NCBI RefSeq assembly: GCF_021412565.1
Contig: NZ_JAKCLJ010000001.1
Location: 372,001 to 436,000, forward strand
DNA: 64,000 bases
From: Shewanella sp. AS1
GTDB lineage: Bacteria > Pseudomonadota > Gammaproteobacteria > Enterobacterales > Shewanellaceae
Reading direction: 5' to 3'
Part shown: positions 8,794 through 17,505 of the stretch, piece by piece
Layout of the letters: every line of letters starts with the position of its first letter
Numbering within the stretch: position 1 is the stretch's first letter
The notes under the pieces: model-generated
Databases searched by the model: none
The model's input: the letters and a program-made list of their open reading frames with translations, nothing else
Told to the model about the DNA's origin: nothing
Translations under genes and position numbers: made by a program

Positions 8794-9237
8794 TTACTTG
8801 AGTTTTGCTTTAATCATAGCGCCAATTGCCGCCATGTCAGCTCTTCCCTGTACTTTAGGTTTCAATGCTCCCATTACTTTGCCCATATCCGCCATGGACG
8901 ATGCACCTACCTGTTCGATAGTCGCATCAACTAGCGCATCAACCTCTTCTTGTGAAAGTGGCTGTGGCAGGAAAGTTTCAAGGACTTGAATCTCTTCTGC
9001 CTCTGCTTGGGCTAGTTCATCACGACCTGCCGCTTCATACTGAGCGATAGAGTCACGACGTTGCTTGACCATTTTGGTTAAGACAGCTATTGCTTGCTCG
9101 TCACTCAGTGTTTCGCGGGTATCCACTTCCAACTGTTTAACGGCAGCCAGCGCCATACGAATTGTACCTAAGCGCACCTTTTCTTTGGCACGCATAGCTT
9201 CCTTCATCTGCTCTTTTAGCTGATCAACTAGGCTCAT
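8794..9237 (-). CDS. yqeY: GatB/YqeY domain protein
   Basis: This 147-residue protein matches the YqeY family, which resembles the tRNA-binding tail of the GatB amidotransferase subunit. The sequence is helical and charged, with a conserved-looking middle (MVKQRRDSIAQYEAAGRDEL) and the C-terminal MGKVMGALKPKVQGRADM segment typical of the family. The exact molecular role is not established. It starts 6 bp after the rpsU stop, so it is co-transcribed with rpsU and sits between rpsU and dnaG. Confidence 0.92.
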   Translation of the reverse strand: MSLVDQLKEQMKEAMRAKEKVRLGTIRMALAAVKQLEVDTRETLSDEQAIAVLTKMVKQRRDSIAQYEAAGRDELAQAEAEEIQVLETFLPQPLSQEEVDALVDATIEQVGASSMADMGKVMGALKPKVQGRADMAAIGAMIKAKLK

Positions 9238-9243
9238 AAGAGA

Positions 9244-9459
9244 TTAGTATAAACGTACGCGACGTGCGTTTTCGCGAGAAAGCTTCTTAGCAAGACGCTT
9301 AACTGCAGCGGCTTTAGCGCGCTTACGTGCAGTTGTTGGCTTCTCGTAGAATTCACGAGCACGAACGTCAGCTAAGATACCAGCTTTTTCACAAGAGCGC
9401 TTGAAACGACGTAGTGCTACGTCGAATGGTTCATTTTCACGTACTTTAATAATTGGCAT
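9244..9459 (-). CDS. rpsU: 30S ribosomal protein S21
   Basis: S21 is a small, very basic 71-residue protein of the 30S subunit involved in initiation. The sequence is near-identical in pattern to E. coli S21 ([26 protein letters not shown] at the N-terminus, an Arg/Lys-rich tail ending in RRVRLY). It is the first gene of the macromolecular-synthesis operon and has a good promoter about 75 bp upstream. Confidence 0.98.
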   Translation of the reverse strand: MPIIKVRENEPFDVALRRFKRSCEKAGILADVRAREFYEKPTTARKRAKAAAVKRLAKKLSRENARRVRLY

Positions 9460-9534
9460 ACGCCATCACCCCTTAGGTGTAGGTTGTATTGAGTTAATTA
9501 CTTAACCCAAGTTAATTTAAAAATGGTGCGGAAT

Positions 9535-9562
9535 TCTATACCGACAAAGGATCACTTGTAAA
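9535..9562 (-). promoter_or_regulatory. Sigma-70 promoter of the rpsU operon
   Basis: On the minus strand TTTACA and TATAGA are separated by 16 bp, giving a leader of about 70 nt before rpsU. I looked for a LexA box, known for the E. coli operon, and did not see a clear one. Confidence 0.6.
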
Positions 9563-9684
9563 CCCCCTTGTAACGATCTCCTTAGGATCTTTAAGGGCGG
9601 TGATAGCTTAAAGTTTAGCATTTTATCTGTCTGAATGCGTCCAGGGCTGATGTAGCCGAGAAAGTCGGCTCAAGGTTAACTCGA

Positions 9685-9694
9685 TTGGTATAAT
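9685..9694 (+). promoter_or_regulatory. Extended -10 promoter of tsaD
   Basis: TGG immediately precedes TATAAT (9689-9694), forming an extended -10 element. The -35 region is poor, as allowed for this promoter type. It lies about 52 bp before the tsaD ATG. Confidence 0.55.
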
Positions 9695-9746
9695 TTAATT
9701 TGAACAGGTAAAATCGGCGCCACCTTCATTTTGAGTAGATATAAAG

Positions 9747-10760
9747 ATGCGAGTTATAGGGATTGAAACCTCCTGTGATGAAACTGGTATTGCCGTTTAT
9801 GACGACGAGCAAGGCTTGCTATCACATACACTTTACAGCCAGGTGAAACTCCATGCCGATTATGGTGGCGTGGTGCCTGAGCTTGCATCTCGAGATCATG
9901 TGCGCAAGATAGTGCCTCTGATTAAACAGGCGCTCAAGGACGCCAACTGTACTCAAAGTGAGATTGATGCCATCGCTTACACTAAAGGGCCAGGATTGGT
10001 TGGCGCTCTATTAGTAGGTGCCTGTGTCGGCCGCGCGCTGGCGTTTTCCTGGGGGATCCCCGCCGTGGGTGTTCACCATATGGAAGGGCACCTGCTGGCA
10101 CCTATGCTAGAAGAAGATGTGCCTGAGTTCCCTTTCCTGGCACTGCTGGTCTCAGGCGGCCATTCCATGATGGTGGCGGTCGAAGGTATTGGCCGCTATG
10201 AGGTATTGGGAGAATCTGTGGATGATGCCGCCGGTGAAGCCTTCGATAAAACCGCTAAGTTGATGGGGCTGGATTATCCTGGTGGGCCTCGCCTGTCTAA
10301 GCTGGCGGCGAAAGGTGAGCCAAATTGCTATCGTTTCCCACGACCGATGACAGACAGACCCGGACTGGATTTTAGCTTCTCCGGGCTTAAAACCTTTGCG
10401 GCAAATACCATTGCCAGTGAAGGCGATGATGAGCAGACCCGCGCCAATATCGCCCGCGCCTTCGAAGAGGCCGTTGTCGATACCCTAGCCATTAAATGTA
10501 AGCGCGCCTTAAAGCAGACAGGTTATCAGCGTTTGGTGATTGCCGGTGGGGTGAGTGCCAACAGTCGTTTACGTGCATCCTTAGCCGAGATGATGCAAAG
10601 TTTGGGCGGCAAGGTCTATTATCCCAGAGGTGAGTTCTGCACCGACAACGGCGCCATGATCGCTTATGCGGGGATGCAGCGACTCAAGGCGGGGCAGGTT
10701 GAAGACTTGGCAGTAAAAGGGATGCCGCGCTGGCCACTGGACTCACTCGAGCCGGTTTAA
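9747..10760 (+). CDS. tsaD: tRNA N6-adenosine threonylcarbamoyltransferase TsaD
   Basis: TsaD transfers the threonylcarbamoyl group to A37 of tRNAs that read ANN codons, working with TsaB and TsaE in the cytoplasm. The 337-residue protein starts with [14 protein letters not shown] and has the metal-binding HMEGH motif (about residues 111-115), the LALLVSGGH segment and the family C-terminus. Its length is typical (E. coli 337). It is transcribed divergently from rpsU, the usual arrangement in gammaproteobacteria. The last codons and stop form the first unit of a degenerate repeat that continues downstream. Confidence 0.97.
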   Translation: MRVIGIETSCDETGIAVYDDEQGLLSHTLYSQVKLHADYGGVVPELASRDHVRKIVPLIKQALKDANCTQSEIDAIAYTKGPGLVGALLVGACVGRALAFSWGIPAVGVHHMEGHLLAPMLEEDVPEFPFLALLVSGGHSMMVAVEGIGRYEVLGESVDDAAGEAFDKTAKLMGLDYPGGPRLSKLAAKGEPNCYRFPRPMTDRPGLDFSFSGLKTFAANTIASEGDDEQTRANIARAFEEAVVDTLAIKCKRALKQTGYQRLVIAGGVSANSRLRASLAEMMQSLGGKVYYPRGEFCTDNGAMIAYAGMQRLKAGQVEDLAVKGMPRWPLDSLEPV

Positions 10761-10855
10761 GTCTTAAAGCAGGTTTAAGCTCCTAAGCTGGTTCAACCGC
10801 TCGAGCCGGCTCAAATACATGCGCCGGTTCAAATACCAGCGCCGATTAAAGCTTA
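10747..10855. repeat. Degenerate repeats between convergent tsaD and plsY
   Basis: Variants of GAGCCGGTTTAAG recur: the tsaD end itself, CAGGTTTAAGC, GCTGGTTCAAC, then GAGCCGGCTCAAATACAT, GCGCCGGTTCAAATACCA and GCGCCGATTAAAG. Spacing is about 18-20 bp. They lie between two convergent genes and include the tsaD stop codon. I see no simple terminator hairpin here. Confidence 0.65.
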
Positions 10856-11452
10856 GGGTTTCTTGCGGGAGACTTTCGATTCTTCGCCTCGAAGCAGCCG
10901 ATGGATATTTTCCCTGTGGCGGATCACGATTAGCAAGGACAGCATGGCGACAGGGAGAGTAAATCTGTCGTCGAAATACCAGGTATAGAGAGGCGCAAGC
11001 ATTGCCGTGATTATCGCTGCCAGTGACGAGTAGCGGCACATAAGCACTAAGATTATCCAGGTGGCGATTAATGAGAGCGACAGATCGGCACCTATGGGGG
11101 CCATGGCGCCAAATGCGGTAGCAACGCCTTTACCGCCTTTGAATTTGAAAAAAACAGGGAAGATATGGCCTAGGCAAGCGGCAATGGCGATGACGCCAAG
11201 GGCTACGGCATCCACACCTAAACGAAAGGCAACATAGGCGGGGATCGCCCCTTTTAACATATCGAACAGTAATACCATGGCTGCCACGCTGGCACCACCT
11301 ATGCGTAGGACATTGGTCGCGCCGGGATTGCCAGAGCCCTGGCTTCTAGGATCCGGTAAGCCTCGCAAACGACACACTAACACAGCGCTGGAAATTGATC
11401 CGGCCAGATAGGCGATGGTGATCATTGCTAGCGTCAGCAGCGATAAGCTCAA
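10853..11452 (-). CDS. plsY: Glycerol-3-phosphate acyltransferase PlsY
   Basis: PlsY transfers the acyl group from acyl-phosphate to glycerol-3-phosphate, the first step of phospholipid synthesis at the inner membrane. The 199-residue protein has five or more membrane segments and the family motifs: [11 protein letters not shown] near residues 40-50, a KGG-containing loop ([14 protein letters not shown]) near residue 105, and a short basic C-terminus. The start has hydrophobic residues immediately following. It is convergent with tsaD and divergent from folB, with a 268-bp gap on the folB side. Confidence 0.95.
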   Translation of the reverse strand: MSLSLLTLAMITIAYLAGSISSAVLVCRLRGLPDPRSQGSGNPGATNVLRIGGASVAAMVLLFDMLKGAIPAYVAFRLGVDAVALGVIAIAACLGHIFPVFFKFKGGKGVATAFGAMAPIGADLSLSLIATWIILVLMCRYSSLAAIITAMLAPLYTWYFDDRFTLPVAMLSLLIVIRHRENIHRLLRGEESKVSRKKP

Positions 11453-11720
11453 ATTGGTTTCCTTATCCTTGTTAAGGTATTATCCCGACCAGGTAATAGG
11501 GCCAAAGATAACCAGATGTTTTATGCTCAGCAGAGTTGAGCGAGTCACAGTGCAACGGCACAGAGTTATCCATTTTCCGTACGTGTTTACAGGGCTTATC
11601 CTACTTGGGTTTTGGCCCGTACGAAAGGGTTTCGCTGCAAATCTTGTTATTTTTGCGATTATAGCAAGCAAGCGGCCGTTAGCTTATTAGACCACATTTA
11701 CTTGCCTGTCAGGAGGCATT

Positions 11721-12074
11721 ATGGACAAGGTGCTTATTTCGCAGTTAAAAGTTGAAACTGTGATCGGGATTTATGAGTGGGAGAAACAGATCCATCAAAC
11801 CCTATTGATCGATCTTGAGATGGCTTGGGATAATCGCCCAGCAGGAGAGAGCGATGACTATGAGCATGCACTCTGCTATGAGACAGTGTCCAATCGTATC
11901 ACGGCACTGGTCACCGAGAAGCCCATTGCATTAATCGAAACAGTGGCCAAACTCTGTGCCGATTGTGTACTGAATGAATTTAATGTGCCCTGGGTAAAAG
12001 TCAGAGTGATGAAACCCGGCGCCGTGCCCGCCGCCCAAGCGGTTGGTGTAGAGATAGAAAGAGGTCATCCATAA
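11721..12074 (+). CDS. folB: Dihydroneopterin aldolase FolB
   Basis: FolB cleaves 7,8-dihydroneopterin to 6-hydroxymethyl-dihydropterin in folate synthesis. The 117-residue protein matches the family in length and in the N-terminal ETVIGIYEWE segment, with the catalytic-region Lys in the VKVRVMKPGA segment near residue 93. A strong AGGAGG ribosome site precedes the ATG. folK follows after 4 bp, so two successive folate steps are translated together. Confidence 0.95.
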   Translation: MDKVLISQLKVETVIGIYEWEKQIHQTLLIDLEMAWDNRPAGESDDYEHALCYETVSNRITALVTEKPIALIETVAKLCADCVLNEFNVPWVKVRVMKPGAVPAAQAVGVEIERGHP

Positions 12075-12078
12075 ATTT

Positions 12079-12570
12079 ATGGCGCGTATTTTTATTAGTA
12101 TTGGTAGTAACATAGACGCCCCCCATTACTTTAATTCGGCCTTAAAAGCGTTAAGGCAGCATCTTTCAAACTTATCCCTCTCGTCGGTATTTGAAAGCGA
12201 AGCAGTAGGATTTAACGGCAGTAATTTTTTGAATATGGTGGTGGCCGCCGATACCGAGCTGGCCATTGGCGAGCTTATCTCACTGTTTAAAGGGATTGAA
12301 CGGGAGAATGGCCGCCAGGAGGGCGCGAAAAAGTTCAGCCCGCGAACCTTAGATCTCGACCTGTTACTGTATGACGACTGCGTTACTTGTGATCCCATTG
12401 AGCTGCCAAGAGCCGAGATCACCACTAACGCATTTGTATTATGGCCATTGGCCGAAGTCGCTCCTGAGCGGGTGCACCCAGTCGTGCAGGAGAGTTATCA
12501 AACTCTCTGGGAAAATTATGATAAGTCGCAGCAAAAATTATGGCCTATCGAATTTAATTGGACTTTCTAG
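12079..12570 (+). CDS. folK: 2-amino-4-hydroxy-6-hydroxymethyldihydropteridine pyrophosphokinase FolK
   Basis: FolK transfers pyrophosphate from ATP to 6-hydroxymethyl-dihydropterin, the product of FolB. The 163-residue length matches E. coli HPPK. The IFISIGSN start and the PRTLDLDLLLYD signature (about residues 90-101), which supplies the magnesium-binding Asp pair, are clear. It starts 4 bp after folB. uppP follows 21 bp later on the same strand and may share the transcript. Confidence 0.95.
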   Translation: MARIFISIGSNIDAPHYFNSALKALRQHLSNLSLSSVFESEAVGFNGSNFLNMVVAADTELAIGELISLFKGIERENGRQEGAKKFSPRTLDLDLLLYDDCVTCDPIELPRAEITTNAFVLWPLAEVAPERVHPVVQESYQTLWENYDKSQQKLWPIEFNWTF

Positions 12571-12591
12571 CAAGATTGTTAAAGGAATTAC

Positions 12592-13392
12592 ATGGATACT
12601 TTTCAGGTCATAGTACTGGCTTTAATTCAAGGGCTTACCGAGTTTTTACCTATCTCCAGCTCGGCGCATCTAATCCTGCCGGGACAACTCTTAGGCTGGC
12701 AGGATCAAGGGCTGACCTTCGATGTGGCGGTCAATACTGGTAGCCTGCTGGCGGTGGTGATCTATTTTCGCCATGAACTCTGGTCTATGTTTACCGCCTG
12801 GACGGCTAGTCTGGTGAGCCGTGAGCAGACTCAGGAGAGTAAACTGGCCTGGTGGATCATTCTGGCCACTATTCCTGCTGTGGTGGTGGGGTTTACGGCC
12901 AAGGGTTTTATCGAAACCCATTTTCGTAATATCGAAGTGATCGCTTTTACCACCATAGTATTTGGTTTACTGCTCTGGTGGGCCGACAGGTTAAATCGGA
13001 TCGGGTTGAATGAGTTTCAGGTTGGCTGGAAGAAGGCGCTTATCATAGGTGTGGCGCAGGCGATGGCCTTGATCCCCGGCACCTCTCGTTCGGGTGCGAC
13101 CATTACCGCGGCGCTGATGCTTGGGCTGAGCCGTGAAGCGGCGGCGCGTTTTTCATTTTTGATGTCGGTTCCCGTGAGTCTGGGGGCGGCTATTTTAGTG
13201 ATCAAAGATCTCGCCGAAAGCGGTCTTAGCATAGACTTTAATGCATTGATTTTAGGTCTGTTGGTCTCCTTTATATCGGCTTACCTGTGTATTCATTACT
13301 TTTTGAAGATCATCAGCCGCATGGGGATGACACCTTTTGTTATCTACCGTCTGGCCCTAGGCTTAGTGCTGTGTGTGATTATTTTTGCCTAA
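12592..13392 (+). CDS. uppP: Undecaprenyl-diphosphatase UppP (BacA)
   Basis: UppP removes a phosphate from undecaprenyl diphosphate so the carrier lipid for cell-wall synthesis can be reused. The 266-residue multi-pass membrane protein has both signature regions: the N-terminal [15 protein letters not shown] (about residues 14-28) with the Glu-rich active-site motif, and [14 protein letters not shown] (about residues 162-175). Its length is normal. The ATG lies 21 bp after folK, with AAAGGAA as a ribosome site. Confidence 0.96.
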   Translation: MDTFQVIVLALIQGLTEFLPISSSAHLILPGQLLGWQDQGLTFDVAVNTGSLLAVVIYFRHELWSMFTAWTASLVSREQTQESKLAWWIILATIPAVVVGFTAKGFIETHFRNIEVIAFTTIVFGLLLWWADRLNRIGLNEFQVGWKKALIIGVAQAMALIPGTSRSGATITAALMLGLSREAAARFSFLMSVPVSLGAAILVIKDLAESGLSIDFNALILGLLVSFISAYLCIHYFLKIISRMGMTPFVIYRLALGLVLCVIIFA

Positions 13393-13426
13393 GCCAGTTT
13401 ACGGTAAACAGAGTGGAAGTTTAGCC

Positions 13427-14269
13427 ATGAAAAGCCATTATTTATGTCCTAAGTGTCACTCGCCCATGTCGGTCCATCAGGAATCACAAGGCCTGTACTG
13501 CGCCAACAAGCATCATCTGGACAAGAGTCCAAACGGCTACTGGGTATTTAGTCAGGCCAAAAAGCCGCAGCTCGATTCGCGTCAGTTAATGCGTGCCAAA
13601 CGCTTCCTGCTGGAATCGGGTATCTTCGCGCCCTTGACTCAGGCTCTTAGCAATACCGTGACACCTTTGCTAATTGAGTTATCCGAGTCAGCTGCGGCAT
13701 CGATTAAACATTTGGACTTTGACTGCGGCGATGGATTTTTTCTGCGCGCCTTAGCCCCGACTCTTAAACAGGCATCAGAGGACTCGACACAAACCGGTGT
13801 TGCCGAGGCTGAAAATGCCCTGTTCTCGGCGGCAAAAGTCTATCCTGATGCGACCTATATTCTCAGTCAGCTGAAGCAACTCCCTTTCGCCGATGAGAGT
13901 TTCGACTTAGTGACCCTGATAGATAAGCCCTTAAAGGGTAAAGAGTTGCTCAGGGTATTAAAGCCTGGAGGCCTATTGGTGCAAGTATCGGCCGCGCCGC
14001 GTCATCAGTGGCAGATAAAAACCTTTGTCTATGGCGAGATGAGTGAAAAGGAAGGGGATTTATCCTTACCTAAACAGCAAAAATTGCTCTCGCGTCAGCG
14101 TATCAGCTTCGAGCTGGATGTGACTTCGGAGCAGGCGTTGACGCTGGCCGAAATGTCACCCTTTGCCTGGCGAGTCACAGATAAGGTTAGGCGGCAGATG
14201 TTAACTGGCGATTTTCATCGTTTAGAGTGTGATTTTTATCTGACCGTTAGTGTTAAACAGGCGATATAG
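13427..14269 (+). CDS. rlmA: RlmA-like 23S rRNA guanine-N1 methyltransferase
   Basis: The N-terminus has a four-Cys/His zinc finger (CPKCHSPM ... LYCANKHHLDKSPNGYW) followed by an SAM-dependent methyltransferase fold, the layout of RlmA, which methylates G745 of 23S rRNA in E. coli. The methyltransferase part is divergent: the expected Gly-rich motif I appears only as DFDCGDGFFLRAL (about residues 104-116), though ELLRVLKPGGLLVQVSA is a good later motif. The ATG at 13427 has a GGAAG ribosome site; an in-frame TTG upstream would overlap uppP and is less likely. The family call is fairly safe, the exact target less so. Confidence 0.75.
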   Translation: MKSHYLCPKCHSPMSVHQESQGLYCANKHHLDKSPNGYWVFSQAKKPQLDSRQLMRAKRFLLESGIFAPLTQALSNTVTPLLIELSESAAASIKHLDFDCGDGFFLRALAPTLKQASEDSTQTGVAEAENALFSAAKVYPDATYILSQLKQLPFADESFDLVTLIDKPLKGKELLRVLKPGGLLVQVSAAPRHQWQIKTFVYGEMSEKEGDLSLPKQQKLLSRQRISFELDVTSEQALTLAEMSPFAWRVTDKVRRQMLTGDFHRLECDFYLTVSVKQAI

Positions 14270-14367
14270 CCATTTGGGGCCCTTGATTGCTCACTGGACT
14301 AGAAATGAGAATCGTCTCGGGTTACTCTTCCTGTTATTGAGAGTGTCGATATTGGAAATGTTTGTTG

Positions 14368-15309
14368 ATGATGCGTAAATTGCTGTTGTTCATCTTATGT
14401 CTTTACCCTAGCGTATTGCTGGCGAATGTCTATTCGCTGCCCAGCAATGGCGGGCGTTTGATTGGTGAGTTGCAAACCCATGTGGTGAAGAAAGGGGACT
14501 ACTTTAAAACCATTGCCGATCAATACAATATTGGCATCATAGAGTTGATGGAGAGCAATCCCGGCGTCGATCCCTTCTTACCTAAACCCGGCAGTAAGCT
14601 GGTGATCCCGACTCAAATGTTATTACCCGATGCGCCTCGCAAAGGGATAGTGATCAACCTGCCTGAGCTAAGACTCTACTATTACCCAGATAATGGCCGC
14701 GAAGTCCACGTATTTCCTGTTGGGATAGGTCGTATTGGCCGCGAGACACCTGAGATGGTGACTAAGATTAAGGCCAGGATCCCTAATCCGAGCTGGACAC
14801 CACCTGCAAGCTTACGTGAAGAATATTTACTGGAGAAAGGTGAGGAGCTGCCAAGGGTCGTACCGGCAGGGCCAGATAATCCACTGGGCAAATATGCGAT
14901 GCAACTTGCCTTTGGTGACGGGAGTTACCTTATCCATGGTACTAACAAAGATTTCGGCATTGGTATGCGTGTTAGTGCGGGTTGTATTCGTTTAAATCCC
15001 GATGACATCGAGTGGCTGTTTCATCAGGCAAAATATGGCGATAGCGTTCAGGTGATCAATCAGACGGTAAAGACCTCCTCCGAGCCTGACGGCAGAAAGA
15101 TCATTGAGGTGCATTCACCTTTGTCCGAATCGGAAGAGGCTCCACGAACAAAAGTGATCAGCCTAAATCAGCAGATGGTGAAGTTTATCAGTCAAAGCGG
15201 TGTTGACAGCCATAAGGCTAACGATGCTTTACTAAACCAGAATGGTATCCCCATGGTGATTAATCACGATAACTACGGCGGCGAATATACGGTGAGTAAT
15301 AACGAATAG
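14368..15309 (+). CDS. Periplasmic L,D-transpeptidase (ErfK/YbiS/YcfS family) with LysM domain
   Basis: This enzyme family forms links between peptidoglycan stem peptides or attaches Braun lipoprotein to peptidoglycan. The 313-residue protein has a signal peptide (MMRKLLLFILCLYPSVLLA), a LysM segment (VKKGDYFKTIADQYNI, about 35-80) and a YkuD domain with the catalytic HGT ... SAGCIRL motif, Cys at about residue 206. The ATG at 14368 has a GGAA site; two TTG codons lie just upstream. The lpp-like gene is the next gene downstream on the opposite strand, which suggests the lipoprotein is its substrate. The enzyme subtype cannot be fixed from sequence alone. Confidence 0.9.
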   Translation: MMRKLLLFILCLYPSVLLANVYSLPSNGGRLIGELQTHVVKKGDYFKTIADQYNIGIIELMESNPGVDPFLPKPGSKLVIPTQMLLPDAPRKGIVINLPELRLYYYPDNGREVHVFPVGIGRIGRETPEMVTKIKARIPNPSWTPPASLREEYLLEKGEELPRVVPAGPDNPLGKYAMQLAFGDGSYLIHGTNKDFGIGMRVSAGCIRLNPDDIEWLFHQAKYGDSVQVINQTVKTSSEPDGRKIIEVHSPLSESEEAPRTKVISLNQQMVKFISQSGVDSHKANDALLNQNGIPMVINHDNYGGEYTVSNNE

Positions 15310-15358
15310 CTTGATTTTATTTAGGCGCTCAGTCCTAGTTAAGTCAGATACAGATTAT

Positions 15359-15384
15359 AAGCGTCCTCTAAGGGCGCTTTTTTT
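15359..15384 (+). terminator. Terminator of the L,D-transpeptidase gene
   Basis: AAGCGTCC pairs with GGGCGCTT (one T-G pair) around TCTAA, followed by seven T residues. Confidence 0.75.
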
Positions 15385-15430
15385 AGAGCGTTTTTATATT
15401 TAGAGCGTTTTTATATTAGAGTTTTTTTAA
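15383..15430. repeat. AT-rich tandem repeat, 17-bp unit
   Basis: TTAGAGCGTTTTTATAT occurs twice in tandem (from 15383 and 15400), followed by a shortened third copy. It begins inside the T tract of the preceding terminator. Confidence 0.75.
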
Positions 15431-15502
15431 ATTAGTGCGCTTTTTTATCTCTTATTTTGGGGGCGGATAAGTTAGCAGGGCAGATTTTGAGGGGAGAAAT
15501 AG

Positions 15503-15564
15503 AAAGGCTTGGTTTGGTGAGTGGGCATAATGCAGACCCCAAAACCACCATTAACCAAGCCTTT
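15503..15564. repeat. 12-bp inverted repeat downstream of lpp
   Basis: AAAGGCTTGGTT (15503-15514) and AACCAAGCCTTT (15553-15564) are exact inverted copies with 38 bp between them. It lies 40 bp beyond the lpp stop, so it could fold at the end of the lpp transcript, but no T run follows on either strand. A small mobile-element remnant is another possibility. Confidence 0.6.
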
Positions 15565-15603
15565 GGTATTAACTTATTGCGTTACAAGTTAACTGATAAA
15601 AAC

Positions 15604-15870
15604 TTACTTCTTGTAAGTAGTCGCAATGTTGTCGATACGGTCGTTAGCACGCTTAGCTTCTGCTTGTGCGTCCATCGCAGCCGCTTTAGCATCTTTAACG
15701 TCTGCAGCTAGTGCACTTTGCTCAGATTTCAGTGAGCTTACTTCGGCAGATAGCTGATCAACTTTGTTACCTAGGTTTGCAACGCTTTCTTCCATTGCTG
15801 TATTGTTTGCACAACCACCAAGAAGGGCCGTCATTGCTAAACCAGCCATCATCAATACTTTTTTGTTCAT
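15604..15870 (-). CDS. lpp: Major outer-membrane (Braun-type) lipoprotein Lpp
   Basis: This small lipoprotein anchors the outer membrane to peptidoglycan. The 88-residue precursor has a signal peptide with the lipobox LGGC (Cys at about residue 20), an Ala/Leu heptad coiled coil over most of the mature part, and the C-terminal YKK whose last Lys is the attachment point to peptidoglycan in E. coli. The L,D-transpeptidase that could make this bond is the neighbouring convergent gene. A short perfect hairpin (GCAGCT / AGCTGC, 15909-15926) lies in the 5' leader, and a TATGACATAAT extended -10-like element lies just beyond it. Confidence 0.92.
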   Translation of the reverse strand: MNKKVLMMAGLAMTALLGGCANNTAMEESVANLGNKVDQLSAEVSSLKSEQSALAADVKDAKAAAMDAQAEAKRANDRIDNIATTYKK

Positions 15871-16094
15871 TGGGCAATCCCTTTACATTTCAGTTGGGTT
15901 TAAAAGGAGCAGCTGAGAACAGCTGCAACGTGTTGATTATGTCATAGCTATATTATTTTACTATGAATTTTCACAGTTGAGTCTTTATACAATATCTTAA
16001 GAATTGTTAAAAGCAAGTTTGGCGCTGCTATTTGGTTAATTTTTTGTCTTAAAAACACTAAATTTTCACAATTTACGATATTTTGTAGTGATTT

Positions 16095-17318
16095 TTAGTG
16101 TTGCGCCTTATATTCTGCTAATAATTCAACGCGTTGCTTAAACAGTTCTCCCTTGATTTCAGCCCCTTTAAATCCCGCCTCGACAATCCCTTTAACCGCC
16201 ACATTTTGTGCCAACTGAAAGCACTGATTCAGGTAGTCAGCCTGAGGGTATTGGGATTGTTCAAACCCGACTCGGCCCTTCATATCGGCTTCGCAAGCCA
16301 GTAAGAGTTGCTGTAGCCTTTGGGGCTTGCGCCAAAAATCGGCTTTATCGAACAGCTTGATAATGGTCTGAGGTTTTAGTTCAAAGGCATTGTGTATGTT
16401 CTGGTGCTGGTCGCTGACCAGAAGGGCGAGATCCCGATACTCGTTGGGCACCCTGATGCGCTGACAGAGATCGCGAATAGGCGTCAATCCTTTTTGACCA
16501 TGGCCGTGATGTTTAGGCAGCGCTTCTATCGGTGTAAGCGCTTTACCCAGATCGTGCACTAATGCGGCAAAGCGCACGGCCTTATCGCTGCTGAGGTTTG
16601 CCGCCTGTTCCAGCACCATTAAGGTGTGAATGCCGGTATCAATCTCAGGATGCCATTTCTCAGGTTGTGGCACACCAAACAGAGCATGGATTTCGGGAAA
16701 GAGGATCTCCAGGCTCTGAGTCTGTCTCAGCACCTCAAAAAATATCTGCGGCGAAGGGGTGGAGAGCGCTTTATCCAGTTCGGTAAAGACTCGCTCAGGT
16801 GTCAGCGCCTCTAGCTCGCCACTTTGGGCTATCTGCTGCATTAACGTCAGGGTTTCCGGTGCTATGGTAAAGCCCAAATGATGGAATCTGGCGGCAAATC
16901 TGGCGACTCTTAATACCCTAAGTGGATCTTCGACAAAGGCATCGGAGACATGGCGCAGGGTTTTAGATTGGAGATCATCAATGCCATGATAGGGATCGAA
17001 AAGCTGGCCCTGCTCATTCTGGGCTATGGCGTTGATGGTCAGATCCCGCCTTAATAAGTCTTCCTCAAGGGTAACATCCGGCGCGGCATAACAACTAAAG
17101 CCTTGATAACCTTTGGCCGTTTTACGTTCTGTGCGGGCAAGGGCGTATTCGTTACCGCTCTTGGGGTGTAAAAACACCGGAAAATCTTTACCAACCTGAC
17201 GATAGCCCAACGCGAGCATCTGTTCGCTCGTCGCCCCGACGACCATATAGTCGCGATCTTTAATCGGGATATTCAATAACTGATCGCGCACCGCGCCGCC
17301 AACTAGATAGATCTTCAA
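16095..17318 (-). CDS. cca: CCA-adding tRNA nucleotidyltransferase (multifunctional, with HD domain)
   Basis: Cca adds or repairs the CCA end of tRNAs. The protein aligns with E. coli Cca throughout: [11 protein letters not shown] at the start, the catalytic DRDYMVVG pair of Asp residues, RRDLTINA, and a C-terminal HD phosphohydrolase domain ([11 protein letters not shown], about residue 255) that gives 2',3'-cyclic phosphodiesterase activity. There is no ATG at the conserved N-terminus. The TTG at 17318, directly before KIYLVGG, is the best start and gives 407 residues. The open frame continues upstream with no family similarity. Confidence 0.93.
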   Translation of the reverse strand: MKIYLVGGAVRDQLLNIPIKDRDYMVVGATSEQMLALGYRQVGKDFPVFLHPKSGNEYALARTERKTAKGYQGFSCYAAPDVTLEEDLLRRDLTINAIAQNEQGQLFDPYHGIDDLQSKTLRHVSDAFVEDPLRVLRVARFAARFHHLGFTIAPETLTLMQQIAQSGELEALTPERVFTELDKALSTPSPQIFFEVLRQTQSLEILFPEIHALFGVPQPEKWHPEIDTGIHTLMVLEQAANLSSDKAVRFAALVHDLGKALTPIEALPKHHGHGQKGLTPIRDLCQRIRVPNEYRDLALLVSDQHQNIHNAFELKPQTIIKLFDKADFWRKPQRLQQLLLACEADMKGRVGFEQSQYPQADYLNQCFQLAQNVAVKGIVEAGFKGAEIKGELFKQRVELLAEYKAQH

Positions 17319-17505
17319 AATGTCGGTTCCAATCTCTAAAAAAGCCTTCTGTGTGACAGTGTATCTTTGATTCGCTATCAGGTCGATAAGCTTAAATCTT
17401 AGCGTGATGACTGAGATTGAGGCCAATTATTTCCGGTGAAGTTTTGACAATGATTGCCTCAGGGATTAATTTGAAACTTCATTACTTTTGGGGATTTTGC
17501 TTGCC

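Noticed and set aside
13385-13427. Upstream TTG start for the rlmA-like gene
   Set aside because: It would overlap the uppP end and lacks a ribosome site; the ATG at 13427 begins the zinc-finger motif and has GGAAG upstream.
16049-16094. Terminator after cca
   Set aside because: CACTAAA / TTTAGTG could pair with a T run after it, but the stem is short and the loop about 30 nt, so I did not list it.
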